Below, piece by piece: positions 32,120-38,986 of a stretch of DNA of 38,986 nucleotides. The position numbers and the translations under genes were made by a program. Below the pieces are notes generated by a model. That model saw only the letters and a program-made list of their open reading frames with translations, was not told where the DNA came from and ran no database searches. Numbering within the stretch: the stretch's first letter is position 1; every line of letters begins with the position of its first letter. Where the stretch lies: positions 1 to 38,986 of the forward strand of contig JADBJL010000046.1 of assembly GCA_014874455.1 (NCBI GenBank), given 5' to 3'. This DNA comes from Thermomicrobiaceae bacterium (GTDB lineage Bacteria > Chloroflexota > Chloroflexia > Thermomicrobiales > Thermomicrobiaceae).

Positions 32120-32416
32120 ATGCGCCTGATCCCGAGCACCCGGCGTAGTCCGGCGACCCCAGTCTGGCTGCCGCCACTCGCGAGCGTTGTGGTGCTGTTC
32201 TTCCTCTTCGTGGTTGCCACGCTGGTACGCCGGAGCAGCCTGGCCGAGGCCGGGCGCCCGGTCATGATCGCGCTCTCGGCAGCGGCAGCCGTGATCATCA
32301 CGCTGCACGGCACCCGGATGATGGCCGCCGCGCGCGCTCGCGGCTGGCCCAGCGCGCTGGCCGGCGCGGTGATGGTCGTGCTCGGCCTCTACACGCTGCT
32401 GCACGTCCTGCGCTGA
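32120..32416 (+). CDS. Small hypothetical membrane protein
   Basis: A 98-residue protein I do not recognise. It has three likely TM segments (WLPPLASVVVLFFLFVVATLV; VMIALSAAAAVIITL; ALAGAVMVVLGLYTLLHVL) and short basic loops. ATG 32120 follows CGGAG at a suitable distance. It is divergent from the acetyltransferase gene and its 3' end overlaps the DsrE-like frame on the other strand by 28 bases. Codon use and hydrophobic pattern support a real gene, but no homologue comes to mind. Confidence 0.55.
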   Translation: MRLIPSTRRSPATPVWLPPLASVVVLFFLFVVATLVRRSSLAEAGRPVMIALSAAAAVIITLHGTRMMAAARARGWPSALAGAVMVVLGLYTLLHVLR

Positions 32417-32703
32417 GCGCCGAGCGTTCCCTTGCGCTGGAACACCGGCACGTTGGTCGCCTCGGCGCAGCGCTGGGCGAACTCCGGCGGCGTGGTGAAG
32501 CGGGCGTTCTTCCCCTGGAGATCGGCGTCGCTGACCCCACGGGCCTGCGCGCAGCCGCCTCAGACGTAGCTCGGCACGCCGCGCTCCACCGCGAGCTGCA
32601 TCAGCTCCTTCAGCGGCAGGAAGCCGATCGGTACCACCGCCTCGATCGTCTGGTCGAAGAACAGCAGCGGAGCGGTGTAGCACAGGCAGGCTCGAGGCGC
32701 CAC
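32389..32703 (-). CDS. DsrE-family protein with in-frame UGA at a Cys position
   Basis: A 105-codon frame (GTG 32701-32703 to TAG 32389-32391) interrupted by TGA at 32560-32562 (codon 48). Around it the reading is GVPSYV-[UGA]-GGCAQARGVSDADLQGK, then FTTPPEF and ATNVPVF. That matches the DsrE family segment Y-V-C-G-G-C-A-x-A-R-G, so the UGA replaces the first Cys of CxxC and would give U-G-G-C. DsrE-like proteins relay sulfur or act in redox chemistry. GAGGAG is nine bases before the GTG. The sequence after the UGA is GC-rich with hairpin potential (GGCG/CGCC, GCUG/CAGC, CCC-GUG-GGG). Alternatives: a decayed gene with a TGC-to-TGA change. The N-terminus is somewhat short for the family, which favours decay. 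Confidence 0.45.
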
Positions 32704-32756
32704 GGCCGCAGGCTCCTCGGTTCAGCGGCTTCGGCCGGAGCCTGCGCCCAGGCGGC

Positions 32757-33191
32757 TCAGCCGGAGAGCGCGCCCCAGCTCACCACCCGCTCCGGCGCCA
32801 GCGCGATCACCGGCAGGCGTTCCAGCTCCATCGCCTGGTACTGGGGATAGCGCTGGCGCAGCAATGCGAGCGCCTTCGAATGGTCGGGGTGCTCGGGCTC
32901 CAGGATCTCGGCCCGGCCACGCACCATGACCCAGGCCAGGCGCGACCAGTCCTCGTCGTAGCGGTCGATCACCAGCGCCGCCCGGCCGGTCTCCTGCACG
33001 TTGCGCACGCGCTTGAGCGGGCGATCTCCCCGCTTGGGCTTCTCGTCGATCGGGGTGTAGAAGCGCGCGCCGTCGTAGGCGTAGCAGACCGGCACGACGT
33101 GCGGCTCGCCGCGGGCGTCGACGGTCGCCAGGCGCCCCACGCGCTGCGCCTCGACGAAGGCACGCTCTGCCGGGCTGAGTGTCACAGCCAT
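32757..33191 (-). CDS. PPOX-class F420/flavin-dependent oxidoreductase
   Basis: A 144-residue split-barrel protein of the pyridoxamine 5'-phosphate oxidase-like class, Rv0121-type. Landmarks are LSPAERAFVEAQRVGRLATVDARG, PHVVPVCYAYDGARFYTPIDEKPKR, LKRVRNVQETGRAALVIDRYDEDW and WVMVRGRAEIL. Such proteins bind F420 or FMN and reduce small substrates; the cofactor is inferred from family resemblance. ATG 33189-33191 has GGAGG eight bases upstream; an upstream in-frame start at 33329 gives sequence without similarity. The DsrE-like frame follows on the same strand after 53 bases, so the two may share a transcript. Confidence 0.83.
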   Translation of the reverse strand: MAVTLSPAERAFVEAQRVGRLATVDARGEPHVVPVCYAYDGARFYTPIDEKPKRGDRPLKRVRNVQETGRAALVIDRYDEDWSRLAWVMVRGRAEILEPEHPDHSKALALLRQRYPQYQAMELERLPVIALAPERVVSWGALSG

Positions 33192-33448
33192 CGCCAGCGC
33201 CTCCTCGCCTGCTGCCCCGTCACCGGCCCCTACCCAGCCTAGCGTAGCCGGCGCAGGCAGCTTCGTCACTAGCTGCAGAGGACGACGAGCCGACTGGATC
33301 ATCGCTTGATCGAGGACTGGAGCGAGCACATGATTAGCTGAACAGCGGCGAAGCCATGAGGCGTGCTGAGGAGGCAGCCGAGCAGGCTCGATCGGCCTGG
33401 TGCGGCAGCCACGAAGGCAGGTAGGAGGCGGAGCGAGAGGAGCGAGCG

Positions 33449-33889
33449 ATGGACGAGCGGGTGGTGATCCATCCCAAGGAGGTGCTCGAGGGTGCGCCGA
33501 TGCAGCGGCCGGACCGGGCGGTGCGCGACTTGAAGCTGATCTACCCGGAGACTGGCTTCGAGGCGATGACCCTCTGCCTGGGCGTGGTCGAGATCGAGCC
33601 TGGCCATCATAGCCCGCTCCACCGGCACAACTGCGAGGAGGTCTACTACGTCGTCCAGGGCAGCGGCGAGCTGGAGTCGGGCGGCCGGCGCTACCCGATC
33701 CGGGCAGGCTGCGCCGTCCTCAACCGGCCAAAGGTGCCTCATCGAGTGCACAATACCGGCGACGAGACGCTGCGGCTCGTCGTAGTCGCCGGGATCATGC
33801 TGGTGCCGCTGCTGCCCCAGTGGCCGACCCCCTCACCCTACGAGATCCTGGAGGGGAGCAGCGCCGACACCGGCTCGGCGGCGAGCTGA
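33449..33889 (+). CDS. Cupin-domain protein
   Basis: A 146-residue single-cupin protein. Cupin motif 1 is visible as GHHSPLHRHNCEEVYYVVQG with the metal-binding HxH-x3-E pattern. Motif 2 is GCAVLNRPKVPHRVHNTG with the last His. The protein probably binds one divalent metal; cupins of this size include isomerases, dioxygenases and sensors, and no substrate is indicated. ATG 33449 is preceded by GAGAGGAGCG. It is a single gene; the 257 bases upstream (33192-33448) show no further feature. A terminator-like hairpin follows at 33995. Confidence 0.82.
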   Translation: MDERVVIHPKEVLEGAPMQRPDRAVRDLKLIYPETGFEAMTLCLGVVEIEPGHHSPLHRHNCEEVYYVVQGSGELESGGRRYPIRAGCAVLNRPKVPHRVHNTGDETLRLVVVAGIMLVPLLPQWPTPSPYEILEGSSADTGSAAS

Positions 33890-33994
33890 GGCAGCGAGAG
33901 CGCGCGGGGGAACCGTGCGCGCGTCGCCCTAACCCGGCGAGCCTGATCGGCCGCACAGCGCGAGACGCGGAGCGCCGGAGCGCGGCGAGACGAA

Positions 33995-34021
33995 GGGGGA
34001 CGGCCAGCCAGACCGTCCCCC
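33995..34021. terminator. 9-bp hairpin after the cupin gene
   Basis: GGGGGACGG (33995-34003), a 9-base loop, CCGTCCCCC (34013-34021). It lies between convergent transcripts and has no U-tract. Confidence 0.45.
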
Positions 34022-34045
34022 GATACCGATGTGAACGGTGGTCGG

Positions 34046-34156
34046 CTACATCAGCTTGCCCATCTGCTCCGAGATGCCGTTGCGGCCGTTCTACGTCGTC
34101 TCGAGCAGGCGGCCGAGGGCGCGCAGCACGTTCTCGTCGAGCAGTCCCCTGTATAG
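34046..34156 (-). pseudogene. Possible gene remnant with in-frame TAG
   Basis: Reading leftwards from 34156, the frame gives LLDENVLRALGRLLETT, TAG (34091-34093), then NGRNGISEQMGKLM and TAG (34046-34048). The helical, protein-like sequence suggests the tail of a lost gene. No start or ribosome binding site is present. The family is unknown. Confidence 0.25.
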
Positions 34157-34161
34157 CTATG

Positions 34162-35088
34162 TTAGGTCGCTGGATCCGGTGGGGGCGCGTCGAACCAGAG
34201 CGCGAGGTATCGCCAGCGGCCCCAGGGCTCGTAGACCGCCCTGACCTGCGCCTCGCTGACCGGCTGCCCCTGGAAGTACTTCTTCGAGACGAACGCCTTC
34301 GCCTCCGAGTCGACGCCGAGGAAGTCGTAGTGCCCCAGAAGCATCAGCAGCGTGGAGGCCGCGTAGTCTCCGATCCCCTTGTTCCGGCGCAGGGCACGGT
34401 ACAGCTCTTCGGTCGAGAACTCGGGGTCTTCCAGCGCGCCGAGGTCGAGCCGCCCCTCGACCACGTCCAGGGCGAGCTGCCAGAGGTAGGCGCTCCGGTA
34501 GCCGAGCCGGGCCTCTTCCCGCAGGCGATCCGGCCCGGCGGACGCGATCGCTTGCGGCGTGGGGAAGGCGTGCCAGTCGTCGCGGCCGGGAAACGGCTCA
34601 CCCAGCGTCGCGACCAGGCGCTCCACCATCCGCTTGGTGCCCGGCCAGTTCACGTTGGTCGTGCAGAGGGTGTAGACCATGTCCTCGAAAAGGCTCGGGC
34701 AGCGGAGCAGCCGGCCGGCGCCGGGCGTGAGGCGAAGGTTCCAGCCGTCGAGCCGGGCACAGTACTGGTAGAAGTCGCTCAGATCCTCGTCGAGCCGCAG
34801 CATCCGGCGCACCGCCTGCCGGATCTCCGGCTCCTCCTCGCCGGCCAGCGCTCCTCCCGCAGTCTCGACCACGACGCGCACGGACGCACTACCCCCGGAT
34901 CCTTCGCGCATCCGCAGGCGCGCGACCCGGCCGCTGGCCAGCCGGTGAACCCGCCGGAGCTCGCCGGCAGCCGCGTCCCACTCGAACGGCTTCAGGTAGG
35001 CCCAGCCGTGCTCGCTCGCCGTCGAGACGAAGTCGAACGGCTGTGGCGCCCGCTCCTCCAGGCACACCGAGACCACCTGCGCGCCCAT
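34162..35088 (-). CDS. HhH-GPD DNA glycosylase (AlkA/OGG-like)
   Basis: A 308-residue base-excision repair enzyme. The N-terminal part (about 1-95) is a beta-rich domain as in AlkA/OGG1. The helical core contains LFEDMVYTLCTTNVNWPGTKRMVERLV, the helix-hairpin-helix NKGIGDYAASTLLMLLG and, after it, FLGVDSEA, where the Asp is the expected catalytic residue (usually PVDTH). It should remove alkylated or oxidised bases from DNA. GTG 35098-35100 is possible, but ATG 35086-35088 has GGAGG five bases upstream and is chosen. It is monocistronic as far as visible. Confidence 0.83.
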   Translation of the reverse strand: MGAQVVSVCLEERAPQPFDFVSTASEHGWAYLKPFEWDAAAGELRRVHRLASGRVARLRMREGSGGSASVRVVVETAGGALAGEEEPEIRQAVRRMLRLDEDLSDFYQYCARLDGWNLRLTPGAGRLLRCPSLFEDMVYTLCTTNVNWPGTKRMVERLVATLGEPFPGRDDWHAFPTPQAIASAGPDRLREEARLGYRSAYLWQLALDVVEGRLDLGALEDPEFSTEELYRALRRNKGIGDYAASTLLMLLGHYDFLGVDSEAKAFVSKKYFQGQPVSEAQVRAVYEPWGRWRYLALWFDAPPPDPAT

Positions 35089-35522
35089 GCGCTCCTCCAC
35101 GCGAGAAGGCTACTGCCAGGGATGCTCTTCGGCTGCACTCTCGCACTGATGTTCTAACCTGTCAAGGTCATGAAGCACATTCGGCCAGGAGAGCCGTAGA
35201 GAGTACCTCGGGCGCCGAGACGGCGAATCGAAGGCATGCCGCTCGCCCACGTCCCTGCGCGTCGCGCACCACCGGGCCTCGGTCGCTCCTTCCGGCCACC
35301 ACGCAGGAGATCGATCAGTGCTCCGCGACCGGTCGAGCGACACGGCCGATCCGCGCGTGAGAGCCAAAGCCTCGCAGCGGCGGGAGGATCAGGATGACCC
35401 CGAGCAGGACTTCGAGGAGAGCGCCTGGAGCGACTGCCGAGCCCGATCAGTCCCCGAGGACACCGAAAGCTCCACCCGCGCCGAGCGAGACACCCGCACG
35501 GTGGCGGAGCGCCAGCCGCTCA
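35089..35522. other. Gene-free gap upstream of the DNA glycosylase
   Basis: No gene with a start, ribosome binding site and family resemblance is found on either strand. On the minus strand around 35345-35500 one frame reads like a short membrane segment (GALLEVLLGVILILPPL) but is broken by a TGA and has no start. It may be a relic. No clear hairpin or repeat was seen. Confidence 0.3.
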
Positions 35523-36383
35523 TCAGGTGCTATGCCCCCTACCCTTCACCTCGACCCACTCACGGATCGCGGCCAGCACACCCTCGGCGATCCGGGCCGG
35601 CCGCTCGCCGATGCCGTACACCTGCCCGGCTGCGCCGCGCGGGTCGATCTCGATCACCTTGGTGCCGGCGCTCACCGGCACGCCGCTCCGTGTCAGCCCC
35701 CGCACAGCGCCGCTGAGCGGGGCACGCAGCACGGCCTCGCCGATGCGGGCCAGCGGCTCGCCGGCCTCGACCAGCTCGCCGATCCGCCGCGCCGTCTCGA
35801 AGACACCAGCAAGAGGAGCGTAGACGTAGCGGTCGCGCGCGTGCCCGGCGATCTCCCGCGGCTCCCCCTCGAGCGGCCGGGTCGCGCCGCGCGCGATCAC
35901 CCGGCCGAGGTCCTCGCCCCAGGCCGTCTCGACGGCCAGGTCGACCTGTTCGCCAGCGACGAAGCCGGGCCCCAGGCCGATGGTGAGTGAGGCCAGCCCG
36001 CGCAGGGTCTCCGGCTGCGCCCGCTTGCGCATCCGGGCATCGACCAGGACATCCGGCCGCAGAGCTCCCGCGAGGTCGCGCGGGCTCCAGCCGACGAGCA
36101 CCGGGATGGCGGCCCGGCTGCTGAGCAGTGCCTTCACCTCAGCCACCGACTCCACCCGCCGCGCCCGCAGCCCGGCCAGTTCCGCCTCGCCGTCGAAGAC
36201 GGCGTCGGCGAAGGCCATGCCACGCCGCGTGACCGCTGGCGCCGGCCCCTCCGCCAGCGCCACGGCGTAGCCGGCACTGAAGAGACGGTGGACAACCGCC
36301 GAGGCGACGTCGTTGGTGCCGAGGACGATCACGACGAATGCGCGGCCGGCCAGATCCTCGCCTGTGGAGCGCCCCTTGCTCAT
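35523..36383 (-). CDS. yqeB: YqeB/EF2563-like molybdenum hydroxylase maturation protein
   Basis: A 286-residue protein resembling the EF2563/YqeB family, named for selenium-dependent molybdenum hydroxylase systems. It opens with a Rossmann-like VVIVLGTNDVASAVVHRLFSAGYAVAL (broken here by variable sites) and TRRGMAFADAVFDGEAE. It carries PDVLVDARMRKR, then GLGPGFVAGEQVD (136-148) and ETAWGEDLGRVIARG, with the usual TNRGH changed to TAWGE. A biotinyl-like C-terminal part (APLAGVFE, APLSGAVRGLTRSG, IDPRG) follows. In known genomes it sits beside xanthine dehydrogenase-type enzymes and Mo cofactor genes and is thought to help install the Mo-Se centre. Here it is followed upstream by modB and modA on the same strand, which fits. 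Confidence 0.78.
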   Translation of the reverse strand: MSKGRSTGEDLAGRAFVVIVLGTNDVASAVVHRLFSAGYAVALAEGPAPAVTRRGMAFADAVFDGEAELAGLRARRVESVAEVKALLSSRAAIPVLVGWSPRDLAGALRPDVLVDARMRKRAQPETLRGLASLTIGLGPGFVAGEQVDLAVETAWGEDLGRVIARGATRPLEGEPREIAGHARDRYVYAPLAGVFETARRIGELVEAGEPLARIGEAVLRAPLSGAVRGLTRSGVPVSAGTKVIEIDPRGAAGQVYGIGERPARIAEGVLAAIREWVEVKGRGHST

Positions 36384-36429
36384 CCGTACGCTCTGCTCCC
36401 TATCACCGTGTGACCGCTCGGATGGTCAC

Positions 36430-37284
36430 TCACTCGCCGACCGTACGCACCGCGCCACTACTCAGCCACTCGCTCACCAGGAGCACGAGCACGCTCAAGC
36501 CGAGAAGCAACGCCGCCATCGTCACCGCTTCGTACAGATCGATTTCCATCGCTGTCCAGATCGCGAGGGAGAGGGTCTGGGTACGCCCTTGGAAGTTGCC
36601 AGCGAACAGGAGCGTCGCGCCGAATTCGGAGACCGCCTTGGCCCAGCAGAGCATCGAGCCGGTGACGATACTCGGCAGCGCCAAGCGAAGCGTCACGTGT
36701 TGGAACGTCTGCCAGGGCGAGCAGCCGTCGACCCGCGCCGCCTCCTCGATCTCCCGCGCCACGTTGGAAAACCCCAGGAATACGCTCCGGATATAGAAGG
36801 GCGACGAGGTAAAGAGCTGCGCGAGCACGACAGCCAGCGTGGTGAAGGGGATCTGGATCCCGAAGGCGTCGAGGTAGTGACCGAGCAGCCCCGCTCGGCC
36901 GAAGAGCATGAGGAGCGCCACGCCGCCGATGATCGGCGGAAGCACGACCGGCAGGAGCACGACCAGCTCGACCAAGCGGCGCCCGGGGAAGCGCCGCCGG
37001 GCCAGGACGTAGGCGAGTGGCGTGCCCAGCAGGATTGCCGTCGTGACGGTAACGAAGCTGGTGACCATAGTCAACCGTAGCGCGTCGAGGAAGAACCGAT
37101 CGCCAGCGTACGACAAGGCGTTCGGGATCCCCAGCGCCCGCCAGACCAGCGCAACCGGCGGGAGCAGGAGGAAGAGGAAGCAGAGGACACTCGGCGCCAG
37201 CAGGAAAACCCGCGACCACCCGCGTCGCCTGACCGCGCGAGCCGACCGCACGACCGCTGAGCCTGCGACAGCGCTCCCGGTCAT
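36430..37284 (-). CDS. modB: Molybdate ABC transporter permease ModB
   Basis: A 284-residue inner-membrane permease with about six TM segments. It brings molybdate (or tungstate) in with the ModA binding protein. The cytoplasmic EAA loop is clear as EIEEAARVDGCSPWQTF followed by VTLRLALPSIVTG, and AVSEFGATLLFAGNFQGRTQTL is typical of ModB. ATG 37282-37284 overlaps the modA stop (ATGA), with GGAGG seven bases before it; the ATG six bases upstream is less well spaced. No ModC ATPase gene lies within the window on this strand; 46 bases separate it from the YqeB-like gene, so the ATPase must be elsewhere. Confidence 0.9.
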   Translation of the reverse strand: MTGSAVAGSAVVRSARAVRRRGWSRVFLLAPSVLCFLFLLLPPVALVWRALGIPNALSYAGDRFFLDALRLTMVTSFVTVTTAILLGTPLAYVLARRRFPGRRLVELVVLLPVVLPPIIGGVALLMLFGRAGLLGHYLDAFGIQIPFTTLAVVLAQLFTSSPFYIRSVFLGFSNVAREIEEAARVDGCSPWQTFQHVTLRLALPSIVTGSMLCWAKAVSEFGATLLFAGNFQGRTQTLSLAIWTAMEIDLYEAVTMAALLLGLSVLVLLVSEWLSSGAVRTVGE

Positions 37285-38201
37285 TCGCATGCCTCCAACG
37301 ACACTGCCTCCTGGCCAACCGGACGGAACCCGTATCGCTCCAACACCGCTTGCCCCTCGGCCGAGCGCACCTGGTCGATGAACGCACGCGCCAGCGCCTG
37401 ATCCGGAGCACCGACCACGACCGCGATCGGGTAACACGTGACCACGTTGACCTGTTCTGGCACTTCGATTTCCGTGACCTGCTGGCGCACCGCTGGCGTG
37501 ACGTCCGTGACGTAGACGAGCGCGGCGTCAGCCTCCCCGAGCTGGATCTTGGCCACCACCTGCTTGACGTTGACCTCCTCCGAGACCAGGTTGGCGAGCA
37601 CCCGCTGCGCGAAGTCCGCACCGTAGGCAGGATCCTGCGAGGCGCGCTCGAGAACCTGGCGCGCGTAGTGGCCGATCGGCACGTTGTCGTGAGCCAGCAC
37701 CACTTTGACGCCAGGGCGTGCCAGGTCGGCCAGCGTGTGGATACCGGCCGGATTGCTCGCCGGGACGATCAGCACCAGCCGGTTGCGAGCGAAGATGACC
37801 GGCTCCCCAGCGATGAGGCCTTGCTGCTGGGCCTGCCGCATAGTGCGCGTATCGGCGAAGGCAGCGAGCGACGCGTTCGCCCCCTGGCTGAGCTGGGCCA
37901 CGAGCTGAGCGGAACCAGCGAAGTTGAACCGCACCTTGGTTCCCGGGTGCTGCTGTTCGAACTGCGCCCCGATCTCCTGGAAGACCTCGAGGAGCGATGA
38001 CGCCGCGAAGACGACCAGCTCCGCTTGCCCGTGGGGGGCCGGAGAGCCAGGCTTAGTCGACCCGTCCCCTGTCGCGCGCGCCGGCCCCGAGTCGCCTCCG
38101 CACCCCACGACGAAGAACAACGCGAGCACGGAAGCGAGAGCAGGCAGCCCACCGCCTCGGGCCAGCCGGTAGGGCTTTGGGCTATGCACGCCTTCCGGCA
38201 T
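37281..38201 (-). CDS. modA: Molybdate-binding lipoprotein ModA
   Basis: A 306-residue lipoprotein that captures molybdate or tungstate outside the membrane and hands it to ModB. The signal peptide ends with the lipobox VVGC before GGDSG. The mature domain has LVVFAASSLLEVFQEIGAQFE, FNFAGSAQLVAQLSQGA, FADTRTMRQAQQQGLI, FARNRLVLIVPASNP and GEADAALVYVTDV, the standard ModA segments that hold the oxyanion. ATG 38199-38201 is seven bases from GGAGGGG and preferred over ATG 38214. It overlaps modB by four bases. Specificity between molybdate and tungstate is not decidable here. Confidence 0.9.
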   Translation of the reverse strand: MPEGVHSPKPYRLARGGGLPALASVLALFFVVGCGGDSGPARATGDGSTKPGSPAPHGQAELVVFAASSLLEVFQEIGAQFEQQHPGTKVRFNFAGSAQLVAQLSQGANASLAAFADTRTMRQAQQQGLIAGEPVIFARNRLVLIVPASNPAGIHTLADLARPGVKVVLAHDNVPIGHYARQVLERASQDPAYGADFAQRVLANLVSEEVNVKQVVAKIQLGEADAALVYVTDVTPAVRQQVTEIEVPEQVNVVTCYPIAVVVGAPDQALARAFIDQVRSAEGQAVLERYGFRPVGQEAVSLEACE

Positions 38202-38251
38202 TGCCTTCCCCTCCATGCACGCTCGCCCGCTCGCTCCCGGAGCGAGCCTCA

Positions 38252-38986
38252 CTAGGACTCGATCCGTGCCACGACCGTGCCGGCACTCGCCACGTCGTAG
38301 CCGCCCGCCTCCAGCTCCCGCCGGAACGGCAGCGAGGTCGCCAGCTCCAGCAGGTCGCGCACTGCCGGCAGGTCGAGCAGCTCGGCCGGGATGACCAGGT
38401 CGTAGCGCTCCTCCATCAGCGGCAGAAAGTCGAGCCCGTAGCTGCGGGCGACTGGCCAGACGCCCGGCCCGGCGTCGGCCAGGCCGCTGGCGATGACTTC
38501 TGCCAGCGCGCGGTGCCCGCGCACCTCGCGGTCGTAGCCGCGCAGCGCAGCCGGCTCGACCCCAGCGCGGCGAAGCAGCTCGTCGAAGACCAGCCGGCTG
38601 CCGGAGCCGGTCTCGCGGTTGACGATGTGGACGTCCGGCCGGGCCAGGTCGCCGAGCTCGCGGATCTTCTTCGGGTTGCCGGGGGCGAGCAGCAGCCCCT
38701 CGACCCAGCGGGAGAGCGTGACGACGGCGACGGGCCGCCCGGCCAGCTCGCGGCGCACGACCGGCAGGTTGTACTCCGAGGTGGCCGGATCCCAGAGATG
38801 CGTGCCGGCGATGTGGACTTCGCCGCGGGCCAGCGCCCGGAGCGCCTGGAGGCTGCTCTGCGGCAGCCAGACGGTTCGGACGGCCCGGCTGGCGCGGCGG
38901 AGATGCGAGCCGAGCACGGCGAGCGCCGGGTCGCAACCAGCGATCACCAGCGAGCGCTCGGGCTCGGCGGGGTCGCTCACCAGCTC
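38252..38986 (-). CDS. PBP-like molybdate-type regulator/MoeA-like domain (5' end outside window)
   Basis: A substrate-binding-like domain (PBP_like) of at least 243 residues. It starts with LVIAGCDPALAVLGSHL and continues with ALARGEVHIAGTHLWDP, VVTLSRWVEGLLLAPGNPKKI, FVNRETGSGSR-like NRETGSGSRLVFDELL and GLADAGPGVWPVARSYGLDFLPL. Such domains follow an HTH in molybdate-responsive regulators, or follow MoeA in Mo cofactor enzymes. The frame stays open to base 38986 without a convincing start or ribosome binding site, so the N-terminal part is very likely outside the window. Fifty bases separate its stop from modA on the same strand, consistent with one Mo operon that it may regulate. Confidence 0.8.
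   Translation of the reverse strand, partial: ELVSDPAEPERSLVIAGCDPALAVLGSHLRRASRAVRTVWLPQSSLQALRALARGEVHIAGTHLWDPATSEYNLPVVRRELAGRPVAVVTLSRWVEGLLLAPGNPKKIRELGDLARPDVHIVNRETGSGSRLVFDELLRRAGVEPAALRGYDREVRGHRALAEVIASGLADAGPGVWPVARSYGLDFLPLMEERYDLVIPAELLDLPAVRDLLELATSLPFRRELEAGGYDVASAGTVVARIES

Noticed and set aside
34046-34156. Pyrrolysine read-through of the TAG
   Set aside because: Too short, no start or homologue, and a second TAG follows; gene decay is simpler.
35345-35500. Small membrane protein on the minus strand
   Set aside because: The hydrophobic stretch is interrupted by TGA, with no start codon, ribosome binding site or recognised relative.
1-38986. Prophage, insertion sequence, integron, tRNA or rRNA genes
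   Set aside because: No transposase, integrase, terminal repeats or tRNA cloverleaf could be seen anywhere in the window.

Overview
The window is GC-rich, densely packed bacterial DNA with Shine-Dalgarno-led genes, many GTG starts and several 4-base stop/start overlaps. Gene types (YqeB/EF2563-like Mo-Se hydroxylase maturation protein, PPOX-class F420-type oxidoreductase, extracellular proteins with PT-rich linkers and FGxPIS/HPE repeats, tandem MFS exporters) fit a Chloroflexota genome, most likely Thermomicrobia. That placement is inference from gene style; no rRNA or tRNA gene is visible.

Layout. 1-7560 is housekeeping and transport: 5' end of trpS, a LysM lytic transglycosylase behind a palindrome-covered promoter, two MFS transporters, a divergent class III aminotransferase, a candidate free-standing small RNA (5905-5990) with a near-consensus promoter, and an MmgE/PrpD protein. 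7793-11046 holds an ABC-2 exporter pair, a DUF84 NTPase-like protein and a PHP-family histidinol-phosphatase.

11826-25225 is the centrepiece: seven co-directional genes, several overlapping by 4 bases. A polyprenyl-phosphate glycosyltransferase fused to a GtrA domain and an HprK-like P-loop domain is followed by a GT39-type membrane glycosyltransferase, a membrane-anchored phospholipase C-like phosphoesterase, a membrane protein with Ig-like domains and two FGxPIS repeats, a membrane-anchored GH99-like protein, a large secreted metallophosphoesterase with Fn3 and LamG-like modules, and a lipoprotein. A convergent gene (25332-27794) carries a GH99-like domain and a metallophosphoesterase domain in one secreted polypeptide. 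The same pair therefore occurs as neighbours and as a fusion, which predicts that glycan cleavage and phosphoester hydrolysis act together at the cell surface. A 0.9 kb regulatory region with a CRP-type palindrome, a good promoter and several other palindromes then leads into a STAND-like ATPase with a C-terminal HTH.

30916-35088 is a patchwork of small genes: SnoaL-like, ArsN1-like acetyltransferase, a small membrane protein, a DsrE-family reading frame interrupted by an in-frame UGA exactly at a conserved Cys position (U-G-G-C; selenoprotein or decayed gene), a PPOX-class oxidoreductase, a cupin and an HhH-GPD DNA glycosylase. 35523-38986 is a molybdenum cluster on the minus strand: YqeB/EF2563-like protein, modB, modA and a molybdate-binding-type PBP regulator cut by the window end.
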